Assembly: GCA_050084515.1 (NCBI GenBank) | Contig: CM114271.1 | Coordinates: 43,524,001-43,588,000, forward strand | From: Blasia pusilla | Taxonomy: Eukaryota > Marchantiophyta > Marchantiopsida > Blasiales | Direction of reading: 5' to 3' | DNA: 64,000 nt | Shown: positions 11,331-24,650 of the stretch, piece after piece | Layout: each line of letters opens with the position of its first letter | Numbering within the stretch: position 1 is the first letter of the stretch | Notes under the pieces: model-generated | Database searches by the model: none | What the model was told of the DNA's origin: nothing | The model's input: the letters and a program-made list of their open reading frames with translations, nothing else | Translations under genes and position numbers: made by a program

Positions 11331-14300
11331 ATCCTTTTCTGTCACAGTGCTGAGTTTATTAGCCACCTTTTCAAGGAATTCTATCTACCTTTTCTTATCA
11401 AGAGAAATGGTTTTGTGAGTGGGATTTTAGGACTCTTACCTTAATCTTTTGAGTTTTCAATTGAGAAACATAGTATGATAGAATATTGTGTTTCATCATA
11501 TCCTTGTTGTTCATATTTCCTTGCCTGACTTGCGTTGGTATACTAGACCAACACTGATCCCTGTCAACACTCCAACTTGTAAATTATTGTAAATACCATG
11601 TGTTAGTTATCTGGTAGTTGTCTTGCTCAATAGCGAAGTTGTCATTTGCATCTGGTCTTGCAACCAGAGCCCCGATTTGGATTTTCTATCGGCTTATAAG
11701 CTTATTGTATCAGTCTGTATTGACATGTATTGAGCTTATAAGATACAATTGAGGCTCCATGCTAGGGCATCTCTGTAGGGTAGTTTTTGGTGAATACCAC
11801 CATGTAAGTAGAACCAAGAGAGAAATATAAATTTTTTGTTTTGGAATCGCATAACGCTCCAAGGGTCAAACTATGCTAAATTTTAGCTCGCCGTTGATGT
11901 TTCAGGAGAGTAAAAATTTTGGGAAAGAAAACACTCTTAATTGTATCTTGTGGCATTGTCTGCATAGTCCCTTCTAGTAGAGGATTCTGATCCATTCACA
12001 TGAACTTGTGTATCTCTGTCTCTAAAACTTTGTGGGGTACAAATGACTCTTGCGTAATTCTCATCATAATTATGATTCATCCTTCGCTGGTTAGGTGCCT
12101 TGCTCTCCTGATTGGCATTCTTAGGTTACAATTCTCAGAAAGCACATCTTGAGTGGGATTCCCTATCATAACATCATGGTACACGAAGGAATTTAGCATC
12201 CCATATTCTCACTCAATCTCTCCTTGACATCTATACAGATAGTTGAGCTTTGACCTCTTCCAATTGACTGTCTAATACAAACCCCCATTGGTTACAACCA
12301 GAAAAATGTCTTCCATTTAAGGATACATGTTAATGGATTCCTATGATTTGGTTTTCATCTACACTAGCAAAGGCTCCAACATATTTGTAGTTTAAACTCC
12401 TCTTTCACACTCAAAGCAGAAAGTTTGTGGTGCTCTCTATTTTTTAGTTAGACAAAGCTAATGCTGATGTTAAGTGCATTCGATAGATTTCCTTCATGAA
12501 TAGGAGCTATTTGTCTATTGAAATCCTTGTCTCTATCATATTTTTCATTTCAAAAATGCTTAATGGTCCTCTTCCAATGTTGACTTTGCAGAGATATTAC
12601 TATCAGGTTTCATTTTCTCTCCTTTTACTAACGGACTTCTAGCAAGTAAGAACAATTTTCTATCTGTCCTCTCTTAAGTTTCACTTTTTTCACTCAGATT
12701 GGTAGGATTTCACTTATGATAGGATCTTATCAACCATTTCTTATCAAAAGGATGATAGGAAGTGGTTGTATCATACTTATCATATAGGCAAGCCCACAAT
12801 TCTTGAGATATACCAAGATATTTTGTTAAAGCCAGAGGTTCTCCTATCAAATGTAAGCTAATTAGAGAATGGCTAAGGCTCTGATTTTCTATTTTCTTTT
12901 TTTTTTGGATAATGTGTTGTTTAAAGTCCATTGATGGGCATATCCTTGAGTTGCACGGGAACTCTCTGAGAACTCTATTCATTGTGTAGTGCTATATTGC
13001 TCATAAGAATGTGGTTCAAAGTTAGGGTTCTTACAATTGTCTTAGAATTGAGATGGTAAAAAACTTTATTACATAACTATATGTTTAGTTGTACTTGTGT
13101 AAAATACTATTTCTTAGATGTTGATGGTTATGCCTTGTGAACTCTGTGGATGCCAAATATCTTACAACAAAATGTGGTGGTAAAAGCAAATTTAAAGAAG
13201 ATGTGTATATTTCTGATTGTATATGTATCACAGAATAGGAACTGGTTGTATCATACTCACCAGTGCTCTGACACTTTGTATCTTGAGTATAAATTGCGTT
13301 TGTCATGTGCTCGAGTGTCTGCCTCCAACTAGTTATCATTTGCCCGCTAGATAGAAGACTTTCCCCCAGTAGATCCTGAACCATATGATATAAGTATTTG
13401 AGTCTTCTGCAAGATCTACTTCAATATCCTCATCAGTAAGTGGAGAGATATTCTCCAGGCCTTATGTGTCCACTTTTAGAACTTTCTTTCCTCGAAAACC
13501 CTGCTGACCGTATGATCTTGGTCTTGAGTCCCATTCACAAATTGTAGTCTCTTGCCACCCTTATCATTTATGTTCAATTTCAAAAAGTTAATTCTTTCTC
13601 CAAACCTCATTTTCAAATCAAAGCTTTTGTTGACATGACTTCTGTGTTTTGAAACATGGGACTCTTTGTATTGTCTTGGGGTTTGTCCATGAGTTCTCCG
13701 GAGCTCTGTGTAGTTTGGCTCTCTTCCTATTCACTTTATTTGTTTGTGCATCAAGGCTTTGGTCTTCTAAGGATTGCTCGACTCTTTCTGAATACCTTAA
13801 ATGTCTTAGGTCTGTACTGGCCATGGTCAAGGTGCTACTCAAAGGTATCCCTGTAGATGATGTACTCTCAAGAACATCAGGAACGACTTCTGTCTGTTGG
13901 AAAGGCTTCTTTCCTAAACCCTAAACCCTCTTCCTTTCTAATGTGCGAGATCTAGTACATTCCCTTTGCCACAACTTGTAGTCATGAGCTTGGATTCTAT
14001 GGGGATTGCTCAAATCCAATCAAACATGATCAGAACTTGGTGGTACCATAGCCCCTACGTCAAGTTAATAAGAACATGAGAAAATACATGTAGGAGGAAA
14101 ATTTTGGACAAGAATTTTTCTCTACAACCAAGCTATTCCATGAATATAGACAAAAGAGGATCTGTCAAGTAGGCCCCTACTAGCTTGAAATAAAAAAGCA
14201 ATCTAAGCTGAGATTTAAAAGTACCTTGTTAAATCAAAATGGACACTTGTGTTCTCCAAGCGGCTAACCGTACCCTTGCCTCCTCCCAAGGAAACCTGTG

Positions 14301-15469
14301 TCAAACCCAAGAGCTGCTTTTAGGAGCTACCATCAACCGTCAAGAGGAAGAAAACACAATATAGTTTGTTTGCTAGTTCAGACCCTTCCGATCATACACC
14401 TTTTTACATTTAATGTTCCAAATGTTAATATCATTTACCAAAATTTTTAAATATACCATGCATGCATCAAGCTTACATTGTGAATTTTACCAATCTCCTT
14501 GTTTAAGCCAATGAAATTCTTAGAATAAACATGGTCAACATCTGCATTCACAAAATTTACTTGGTATTTTTTCAAACTGAATTCTTGAAGTTCTCATATA
14601 TCCCCTCTATTTTCTCACTTATCCTATAAATATTAACTGTAAGTGAGGGAACTCATATACTTGGCCTTATTTTCATTTGTTGTGAAACAATGAGTTGTGA
14701 TCTTACTCAAGGCTGATATTTATTGTTGTTTAGTGACCAAAAATTCAATGAGTAGAAAGTCACACTGAAGTGTTGATGCTTTCTTCATCTCCCTCAATCA
14801 CTGAACATATTGGGCATGCTTTCTCATGTAGTTTGAAAGGCAGATCTTCTAGTAATGCAAATACTTTCACATGGCAAGAATAATGAGTGCTACATACATA
14901 ATAATTGTATCCTTACAATTTAAGTAAGACCTCCCATTCCAAAAATTATTTACAATTATTATCCGATTGTTGCCGTAGGTTCCTCCCTGTATGTCAAAAT
15001 TGCCACAACTTCTCCGTAATTCAAAAATCAAAGTTTCCTTTAGCCCTAACCTACCATGCAGCTCTCCTCAAACGCCACCAAATAGGGCCGCAAAAAAAAT
15101 GACTACAAAAAGGACAAATACTACCACTCAAGTTCTCATGGCGGAAGCCACTGGCCCATAGATCCTCTCACCATGAAGTCTCCCCATTCTCACAGAAGAG
15201 TACTCGAATCTAATACTACATGGTCTGCCAGAGTAAGCAATGGCTACACAAATGAGTGTTGATGCCTTCCTCAAAGTAGGAGAAGAATCCTCGCCAACAA
15301 CATAACCATTAACATCATAGAAAATGTGAAAGGTAAGAATTTTGGTGACCCCCATGATCAACCAATAGATGATCGCATAGCGATCCTCGTGTCGACAAAA
15401 AAAATCAGAGAAGGTGACATACAAATGGCGCGCTTCAGTATGAAAATGCCAGTTCTCAACACGTTCATG
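11331..15469. other. noncoding, no recognised element
   Basis: About 4 kb of AT-rich sequence follows the Helitron Rep remnant. Only short open frames occur, such as 13085-13384 and 12710-12982 on the minus strand. Both contain the phrase YDTT(T/S)SY, reflecting a small dispersed nucleotide repeat, but no family could be assigned. The left end of the CACTA element that follows must lie somewhere here or be lost; no CACTA terminus matching its right end was found by eye. Confidence 0.35.
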
Positions 15470-15493
15470 CCAATACCAATACCAATACCAATA
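15470..15493. repeat. (CCAATA)4 microsatellite
   Basis: Four perfect copies of CCAATA. The repeat produces an artificial Tyr-Trp run in a minus-strand frame. Confidence 0.85.
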
Positions 15494-15896
15494 GTGGCGA
15501 GCATGAAGTCCACATATGATCACTTCAAGTTCTCGCATCCCTAAAAGTAGGGAGGAGGAGTGGGACTCCTTGGACGCGGAGTGGCTCATGAGTGAGGAGA
15601 ACCATGACAGAAGGGAGCGTGAGCTTATCATGCAATCCAAGTGCGTGCAAGAATTACCTTAACAATGCAACCTTGGATACCGACATTGATGTCCATAAGA
15701 TGCTCGATGACTTATTTAGACAATATGATCAACTCCATGACAAAGATGGCACAATCGATGAAGGTGGTAGAGAGGATGTAAACCACCCCAATGAAAGCAA
15801 AGATCCAAAATCTCCTCAGATTTTAATGAGCTTGCTGCAGCATGCAAGCCCCTCTTCCCAGAAGCAAAGACTTCCTTACTTGGTTTTATTATGCTC

Positions 15897-16376
15897 TCTG
15901 AGAAAACAAAAAGTGACGAAATCACTGAAATCTTTACAAAACTTAGAGATACAAAGTGGCCTAGTTCGTCCGTGCGCTCACAGAAGAGCTTCGATGGAAC
16001 ATAAACACAAAGATAACTCAATATACGAGAATGCGCTATCGCTGTGGCTCCCGACTATTTCACTACTTGGGAAACTAGGGTTTTTACTTAATTTTCTTCG
16101 TTTCTATTAATAGAAAATTTTTCCGCGCGTCGTCTTGGCATACCAGGGGCTACTTGGTCCCTTACCCCCCGATTCCCACGACGCATCAGGGTGCCCCGCA
16201 CCCTGATGCAATATAGGGTTAGATAATCCTAATAACGATACTCTTGAAACCACCTACGTCATATTACTATGATTCCTTCGACGTCTAAGTCGGAACCATC
16301 AATCTAAGCTTCTCCTCATACAAGGGGGCCGATTAGATTAATGGTGCTCAGAGAAGTGGATGTTGAGAATCCAACA
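15897..16376 (-). mobile_element. solo Ty1/copia LTR inside the CACTA transposase
   Basis: A 480-bp insertion is flanked by the five-base direct repeat TGCTC (15892-15896 and 16377-16381). On the minus strand it begins TGTTGGATTCTCAACATCC, the same LTR start seen next to a copia RNase H tail at 19988-20237. Removing it reconnects the transposase reading frame: FIML upstream joins IFNIGATHGVPN downstream, leading into YYAAKKLISKLG. The far terminal dinucleotide is TC on the plus strand rather than TG, probably one mutation. With no internal sequence it is a solo LTR left by recombination. Confidence 0.88.
16183..16209. repeat. perfect 12-bp hairpin within the LTR
   Basis: Arms GCATCAGGGTGC and GCACCCTGATGC surround a CCC loop. 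It lies in the middle of the solo LTR, where it could fold in the RNA of the parent retrotransposon. Confidence 0.85.
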
Positions 16377-19300
16377 TGCTCATCTTCAATATTGGTGCTA
16401 CCCATGGGGTACCCAATATTGCAATCGACAAGATTTTTTAACTTTTACATAAGATGGTATTCCCATCGGATAATCATGTCCCACTATCATACTATGCGGC
16501 CAAAAAACTTATCAGCAAGCTTGGAATGAGTTACAACTCTATCCATGCATGTCCTAAAGGTTGTGTCCTTTTTCATGGGGACTTGGCTGATAATGATGAG
16601 TGTTATAAGTGTGGAAATTCTAGGTTCAAGCAAGTCACGAGATCCTTAGTACCAAACAAGGTCTTGAGACATTTCCCTATAATCCCTAGGATGTAGCATA
16701 TGTATAGATGTCGAGCTTTTTTGAAGTTGTTGAATTGGGCTTCTGGAAACAAGAGCAAGGATGGTATGGTTAGACATGCAGGGGATAGTAAGGTCTAGTA
16801 TCATATAGATCATTTATACCCTGATTTTTTTGTGGAGAGAAGGATTTGTAGGTTTGGTTTAGCCCTTGATGGGATGAATCCATATTCTGACAAGACAAGC
16901 TCTTGGTCGACCTGGCCGGTCTTATTGGTGAACTACAATTTTCCACCTTGGCTTCAAACCAAAAAGTTCTTTGTGATTTTGGCTCTTATTATGCCCAGTA
17001 AGGAGAATGTCAATGGAGAGAACATTAACACTTACTTGGCCACCTTGGCGGATGAATTACATGAGTTGTGGAATGGAGTAGAATTCCATGATGTGCGTAG
17101 ACCGCATGGATCCTCAAGCTTTTTGTTTAGAGCCATGATCTTGTGGACGATAAATGATTATCCATCATATGGCACAATCTCAGGGAAAAGCCATGGTGGG
17201 AAACTTGCGTGTACAATATGTGGTCCTTATGTAAATTCGGATTTCTCCAAACAATGTGGGAAGCCTATTTTTGGTTGTCATCGTAGACACCTTCCCCCTG
17301 ATCATGTGTGGAGAGGAGAAGCCTTTGGCTCCCACTTCAATGGAAAGGGTGAGTCTAGGGATGCACCTCCAAGGATTACTATAGACAAAATTCTTAGATG
17401 GGCAAAGGAAAAAATATATATGATGAGGGTGGAGGTCGAGAGGATGGTCTAAGTGATCCCTACAAAAGGACAGGGGTGAAAAGAAGGTCTCTATTGTACG
17501 ATTTGCCGTATTGGAGAGTATCCATACCAATTTGATTTGATTTTACTCGTGCTTGTGATATATTTTGCGGCAAGTTTTTCTTTATTTTTTATGAACATAG
17601 ATTTCCTTGACTTGATGGTAGCATCTTTTGATACGACATACCCTAGATGTTATGCACGTGGAGGAAAATATTGCAGAGAATCTAATGAAGAGCTTGATAG
17701 GGATAAAGGATATTGTGAAGGTTAGAAGAGATATGGAAGCTCGTGGAATAAGACCTCACTTATGGTTACAACCCCATCCAAGTAGACCTCAAGGCTTAGT
17801 GAAACCTCAATGTAATTATGTTTTATCACCTCAAGAGTTGATCATGTTCTTATCTAGGATTTAGTCCTTGAATGTGCCCACAAGATATAGTGGTGAGCTA
17901 AGAAAGAATGTGGTTAAAAGGAATCTAGGTAACATGAAGTCACATGATTATCATGTGCTCATTCACCAAATCCTTCGTTTTTCTCTTCATGGCCTAATGA
18001 AAGCTTCTGTTTGTTCAAAAATCATGGGCTTGAGTAATATTTTCATGTTATTGTATTGTAAAGTGTATAATCCTACACATTACGAACAACTACACAAGGA
18101 AACAACGACAACATTATGTCTCTTGGAGATGCATTTCCCACCTTCCTTTTTTGATGTGATGACACATCTTTTGATCCATGTAAATGAAGAATTGGACATA
18201 TGTGGGCCTTTAGCTTGCCGATGGATATAGCCCATGGAGAGATACATGGGTGTGTTGAAGAAATACGTGAGATCAAGAGCTTGGCCCGAGGGTTGCATGG
18301 TTGGGGGGTATATTAAAGACGAGGCATTGGGATTTGTGACTGAGTATATGAGGAGATTTGAGGGTGTAAGGACTTGAATTTGGGATGAGGGTGAAGAAGA
18401 AGGAGTGGCGGGCGAGGAGCTAGAAGGTGCAAGAGTGCAAGTACGACTTTCAAGAGATCTGATTATCTTGGCACACCACTATGTTTTACACAATACTAAG
18501 TCTATGGTTGCATGGCACACGTATTATTTAATTATCTAAGTTCTCAATTTGTAGAGTGGGTTTTAAGCATCATTGAACCCTGTCTATTTTAGAAAATCTG
18601 ACGGATCACCTTGTCCACTCGTCCCATAATGTTCTTTCTGCCAAGAAATATAAATCAGAGAGGGCATCAATTCCTTTTGAAGAGTGGATCAAACCAGCTA
18701 TCCTCCAAGATGCTAGGGAAAATAATGGGAAGGTGGATGAAGAGGCATTGGCCTTATCAATTCCTCCTCAATCAAAAGTACTCTCTTACAAGTCTATGAA
18801 GGCTTTTGGCAACCACTTTAGGATAGAGGGAGAGGGTGGATCTAATGCATACTCTACTTATGATAGTGGAATTGGAGCAATATTTGTGGATGAGAAGAAT
18901 GACTCCCACAATAGTGCTTATTCATACTTAGGAGTTCTTGTCAATATTATTGCACTTGATTATGAGATCGTAGACCAGCCTATCATCTTAATGAGAGGAA
19001 GATAGGTAAGGGCATATTGGGAGTCACGTACGCCATCCATGAAGTGAGACCGTGAAGGCTTCTTACTTGTCAATCTTAGATATTGTGAGTCTTTGAATCA
19101 CCAACCCTTTGTTTTTCCATCTCAAGTGGAACAAGTATTTTTTGGAGATGCTAACAAGGGGAGTGGATGGAAGGTAGTATTGAGGAAAGAAGCTATATCT
19201 CACGGAGTTATTTATGATATCTACAATGGGGGGAATCTTGATGAGGGACATTCTATTGGTGTTGATCAAGATTCTGAAACATTGCCCCATAGGATGCCAC

Positions 19301-19489
19301 CGGTGAATACAGTCGATGCCATAGAGTTGACCGCTGAAGAATTAGTGACAGCACATAGAGATGTCAACAATGTTTCCATTATTCATGTGTCCACGGATGA
19401 TGTTTGTGAAGATGACACATGTGAATTGGATGTAGATATATAACATTTCTATACTAAAGGTAATGCAGGTTGATTGTAGAGTTCCTACA

Positions 19490-19947
19490 TGTCTTATTGT
19501 AAGTGGTGAGTGAGAGGCAGAGGTTGTGATAGGAGTTATAGAGGTCTTGCCTGAGATGTATGTTTCAGCATGTAAGCATTCATCATTCCTTCCTTGATTG
19601 AGCTCCTTGACAACATTTCTCAACAGAAACTTTGTGAATGGAGGGAGGTACCCAACACAATAGTACCATAGCAAAATAGTTTAGTGATCGAGAAAATCTT
19701 GAGGCCATTCTTGCGTCTCAAGGCTTACGGGATACAAGGGGTAACATGCCTGATGGGAATAAGCATCAAGTATGGATAGTGAAGTGGAAACGTCAAGGGA
19801 GCAAGAGTGAAATTTTTGTGCTTCGTATGGCTTCATATGATGATGTGCATGATGTTGATTGGTAACCTTATCCATTCACGAAAGAGGATCAAGTATGTCA
19901 TGAGGACATAGTTAACTCCAAAGTGTGCAAGCCTCAAGTATGAGGAG
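19490..19947 (+). pseudogene. CACTA transposase downstream remnant
   Basis: A plus-strand frame from about 19730 reads HQVWIVKWKRQGSKSEIF followed by MASYDDVHDVDW, then a stop. It resembles a further C-terminal exon of the transposase region rather than a separate gene. Only position and local coding character support the link. Confidence 0.4.
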
Positions 19948-20237
19948 ATTAATGGTGCTGAGAGAAGTGGATGTTGAGAATCTCACACCCCCCTTCAATA
20001 TCCACTCTCATGTGGACTGCTATCTTGGACCAATGCCAAGACCCTTCAGATGTCGATGAAGTTTATCTCCGCTCAAAGATTTCGTGAAGATGTCTGCATG
20101 GTTATCCTCTGTTGGACAATAGACTAACTTCAAAACTTTTGACATCTAAGTCGGAACCATCAATCTAGGCTTCTCCTCATACAAGGGGGCCGATCAAATT
20201 AATGGTGCTCGGAGAAGTGGATGTTGAGAATCCAACA
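19948..20237 (-). mobile_element. internally deleted Ty1/copia copy
   Basis: On the minus strand, 20237-20141 is the first 97 bases of the same LTR as the solo copy at 15897-16376. It is joined directly to the end of a copia pol gene. That part (20140-19988) reads KLVYCPTEDNHADIFTKSL and ends GLGIGPR followed by a stop, the typical C-terminus of copia RNase H. A GAAGGGGGG polypurine tract follows, and then the first 40 bases of the other LTR (19987-19948). The rest of both LTRs and nearly all of gag-pol are missing. Confidence 0.88.
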
Positions 20238-20239
20238 AT

Positions 20240-23200
20240 TATGTGGTGGTTATGATTTGAGTACAGAGGGGCAAGGAAGATCCAGAGGTATTCAAAAAGA
20301 GGCAACACATATGTCTCCAGAGAGAGAGCCATTACCTCCATGTATAGCGAGGGAGGCTGAAAATGAGAGTAATTACCACTTTAGTGATAAAAAATATTCC
20401 ACTAGCAATGATGATCAAGTTTGAAGAAACTCCATCTACTGTTGGAGTTGAGAGCCTCGTCCTCATGGTTAAGGACCTCGATGTTGATTTCTCAATTGAC
20501 CAGGAACGTGCACGGAAGATAAGGGAAAAAAAGAAGAAAAAAAAGCATTCTTACTTGGTGATATTCTTGCAGAGTAAGGAGTTCTCCTATTTGCATAATG
20601 TACATTATCTTAATTTCATTTCTATCATGATGGTTTTTCTGCTGTGTACTTCATGTGTATGTAGAAAACAATAGAAAGATTTGATTACTTGTAGATGATT
20701 AGTGGTGAAATGCTTGTTTGGAAAGCTAGGCTCAAACCAGCAAAGGCAACCAAGAAAACCTTCCTTTCTAGAGTAGTAGTGGCAGAGGGTATTGAAGTGC
20801 GACGAAGTTCAAGGTTGAGATCAAAGGAGAGCTTACCTAATATGATTGAAAGCACAAAGGATAATACTGTGAGAGATCCTCATTATATGCCACCTCCACA
20901 TATGGATTTCCAATCTGATGATGATGAGGGCACGCCTTATCGTTCTTTTGAGAACAAGGACTTTGGACCGACAACCCATCCCAAACAGGTTGAGAGGGTA
21001 ACTACTTTAAATTTTCTACTTCCTTTTTTATGATTGAAGATAGGATTCCTCCAATCATGGTGATGAATAGAATGTCTATGTGTTATACAAAGCACTAACA
21101 CTTACTATATTTTGACAAACTTCAGATTTTGGAGGACGAGAAGCCTTGGATTCTCAAGAAAATTCTGAACCCCTAGAGCCATGTTCGTGTGTGAGGCCGC
21201 AAATGGGTTGGCACAATCCTATGTGCCCTAATCCCACATGGTCAGAAAATGCGAGTTGTTGGAATAGCCATGGGGGGATGGGGTGGTATCCTTCTGATTG
21301 TCAGCCATCAATGATCAATCGTTCACAAGATGGATCATACAATATGCCATAATCCCCTTCCTCAGCCCCACCTCCACCACCATGGGGTCAACAAACTCCT
21401 CCAACGAGCTTGACTGTTCAACAGCAATGGGTCGATGGCATGAATTGGTCACAACCCCCAATAGAAGATCACCAATGGGCTCCTACTACTCAGCCTTCCC
21501 AATCGATGGGCGCTTAACAACATTGGCCTACGAACCAACCTGGCCCACCATGGGCACGGCCAAGTGTATGCTCTTATTGATCCCCAACCATATGAAATGT
21601 TTAAGTAGATGGTATGAGTTCTTATAAAGAATGTGAGGATGGCAGACACTTTGTTATGCAAAGTACTTGTTGGGAGTTATTTGGTCGATTTTCTCCACTT
21701 GGTATTTACTTCCAAATTTATAACACTTGTTGCTTGTTCCCATCTTGTTCCAAGATGGAGTTCCATGCCCTCCTCCCCCCTCATATCCAGCTGCTGGAGA
21801 AGGTTCTGACTCCACATTTTTTTATGGGCCATTTGATTTTTTGGGACAAGTGTACATTCGCAACAAGGTGACAGTAAGTCTTTCATGGCCCCTAATCCTT
21901 CCAATCCCACAAATCAACGTGGGGGTCCACATGTAGTGATCTCCTAGGGTTGGCATGACTGCCAACTTTGAATATTCAAAAGGCTATCATCAAAGATTTT
22001 GGTCAAATGCATTTGTCTGTTGGAACATCTCAAGTGTAAATGTTGGGTTTTCTTGTAATATATGTGCAGGTGATCGGGCAAGTGCAAGGAGAAGTAGAAC
22101 CAAGAGAGACTTGTGAACCCCTGATGTGGCCCAACGCAAGGAACAAAACTTACTGCCTAGATGCGAGTTTTTGCCCACGGAGGTTCCAAAGACGAAAATG
22201 CCCGGTTATGAACCGTGGTTGAATGACCTAAAGATATGGACCATGCGTTATCTTCACTTAACATGTGTCCAGATGAGTAGGCAAGACGCTACTAGTGTGG
22301 AAACAATTCGTTATCATGTTGAGAGTGCCTACACCTATGTTGGTGCACCATTTTTGTGCTTGGATTTCTTGAAGAAGAAATGTGTGCAACTATTGAAAAT
22401 TGAACGGTCCATCATGAAACATACTGGGTGGCTAATGGGAAAAATGCAGAAGTCCCGTGCCACCCTGATGCAAATGAAGAAGTGTGGGCACGTTTGGTAG
22501 ATTATTGGCTTTCAGAAGAGGGTATGTTGAAGGCTGAAAAGATGGTGAATGCAAGATCTAAGGTTGTCACTTTAAATCACAGTGGCCGGGGAGGTTTAGA
22601 GGGGTTCTCTATAACTTCTCTTTAGCAACCTTGTGTCTTCTAAATCCTTTTCTTATTTCTTCCTAAGAAGTTTTTAGTATTGATCTTTATGGCATGATTA
22701 CTAACTTTCAATTGTTTTGTGGAGTTGATGTTAGGGCCAAGGTGTATCCGCTGCACCAAGCAATGCAGGTGTCACTCAGAGTGGCATGGGAGCTAGTGCC
22801 TCTGAGGGTAGTTTAATAAGTTATTTAACCAATCTCATGTATTTCATGTGATTTCTCCATGCATGCTCTGATCAATAAGTTTGTAAATACCTTTATGATA
22901 TGTCCAAAAAATTAACTAACCTTGAAAGTTGAATAAAATAGAGGAGGGGTGTAGGAGTAGGAATGAATCCTAAAGAACACGTTGTGGAAACACCGGTAGC
23001 AAATGATAGTCATTTTAGTGGAGCCGCACAAGTGATTGATCATTCCAACTCAATGTGGGAATAACATAATCTTGCCTTATCATATTGTTTGATGAATTTA
23101 TCTTGTGTTGTTTTGGGAGTTAAAATACTGATAATGATGTGAGAACTGATCAGACTGTGCATGTACGATTTCAGTGGAATGTTGAATCAAGCATATGTAC

Positions 23201-24650
23201 TCAACTCCTGAAGGTAGAGAAGAAGTGGAGTGAAGATATGAATGTCATTAAAGGCCAACTTGAGGAGAAATTGGAGAAGAACCAATTGAAGTTGGAAGAG
23301 AAGATGGCCATGAACCAAACTCTAATTGAGGAGAAGTTGGAAAAACATGATAAACAGCAGAATGAAGCATTCTCCATGCTTGTTGAAATGATCAGCAAGC
23401 TATCAGCGAGGAAGAGAACGCAATCATGTGCATCAAGAGACCGCATTCCTGATCAAGGGGAGGGTAAGACATACATGATCACTTTCATGGATTCCTTTTG
23501 GATCGTTCAAGGTATTCTTGAATAGATGATCAGATTTCCCTTTTCCGTATATAGCAGGCCGTGTTGGCATTGAGGTAGAGAAGGTGAAAGTTGCAGAAAT
23601 TGGTGGTGGTTTTCACGAAGAGATGTTGAGACAATGAGATGGGCATGATTGACCAATGTGGAGTGGTAAGTGTTGAAGGTTGATGATGAGCTCTTTGTTG
23701 ATTGTACAGAAGTATATATATCTGAATATGGTTGTACTAAATGCATGTTCTTGCTTGTATGATAGTGAGGAAAACTTCTGAAGTGAAGGTATCTTCCCCA
23801 TCAGAAAAAATTAGAGGTTCAAACCCAGCTGGTTTGTGTCTTTCCTTTTTTAATTACATCCTGATTTTTATGATTTTTATCCAGACTAAACATTACAATC
23901 CTAGTCTTTGACACCATTAGTACAAGAATAACTCTCAAAATATGCAGATTTCATCCTTGTGGAGCACTCATCACTGAGAAAAAAAAAGGCATTCAGGAAG
24001 AGTACAAGGCAACAAAATTCATGCTACAAGCAGCGAACAAGACAACGATGTGAAATTTGGGAGCAATAAGAAACCCACGGGGAAGGTAAATTTACTTTTC
24101 TATTAAAATTTGAGGGTGCATTAGGTTCATGATAATATTTCTAGATATCCTAAGCAGTTATACTTTGGGATTATAAATGATGAAGATTTATTTATATCAG
24201 GTGGGTTTTATCAAGTTATCAAGATTTATACCTCTCCAAGGTTGGACCTTCACCAAGGTATAAGCATGTGGTTATTGCATTCTATGTTACAAGTTATTTT
24301 TCTAACTTATGGAGATTTGTGACTTGTTGTTCTAGCTTGTGTTTGCAGCTTCAAGTAGGAGATGAAGTTCACATCACAAAACCAAAGCTTAGTAGGACAA
24401 TATTGGGAAATGATGTGGTTAGGAGTTTGAGTAGACGAGATAAGTTTCATGGAAGTGATATTCCTCCGGGAATAGTGCGAGTGGAACTCAAAACTGCCCA
24501 TCTTGATTTTTTGGATCATAAGTTGTGGCAGCCAAATGAGCATGACTTGCCACCTCAATACACCTTGGGTGATGCTCTTGGGGGTTGAATTCTCTGGCCT
24601 GAAATGAACTTGAAAAAATTTGTACATTAGAGACACCCTCTAGTTGTAGA
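20240..24650 (+). pseudogene. CACTA second-ORF remnant (plant transposase-24 type)
   Basis: The fragments are a basic region with IEVRRSSRLRSKE (20695-21033), a Pro/Trp/Gln-rich region with PPPWGQQTPP (21140-21560), and then VWARLVDYWLSEEGMLKAEK with NARSKVVTLNHSG (22428-22620). The last of these matches the conserved core of the Transposase_24 protein encoded by many plant CACTA elements. A coiled-coil-like stretch with repeated EEKLEKNQLKLEEKM follows at 23139-23525. The end reads TLGDALGG then, past a stop, WPEMNLKK (24560-24620). Stops and noncoding gaps separate the blocks; some gaps could be former introns. Confidence 0.75.

Larger units (their letters stand above)
15592..19442 (+). pseudogene. 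CACTA TNP2-type transposase remnant
   Basis: Domains appear in family order. They start with an N-terminal stretch with DIDVHKMLDDLFRQYD and, one frame over, FNELAAACKPLFPEAK. Then comes YYAAKKLISKLG with the Cys motif IHACPKGCVLF (16454-16696). The catalytic-core region follows, with GLALDGMNPYSDK, FPPWLQTK, IMPSKEN and KLACTICG (16832-17452). After that are LDVMHVEENIAENLMKSLIG (17628), MHFPPSFFDVMTHLLIHV and ERYMGVLKKYVRSRAWPEGC (18120-18300). The C-terminal region has IPFEEWIKPAILQDAREN and DYEIVDQP (18640-19000). At least five stops or frameshifts break it, plus a 480-bp LTR insertion at 15897-16376. It encoded the transposase that cuts CACTA ends; it is now dead. Confidence 0.93.

Noticed and set aside
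15128-15640. 170-codon minus frame with a Tyr-Trp run
   Set aside because: Caused by the CCAATA microsatellite; no domain, and it partly overlaps the CACTA transposase remnant on the other strand.
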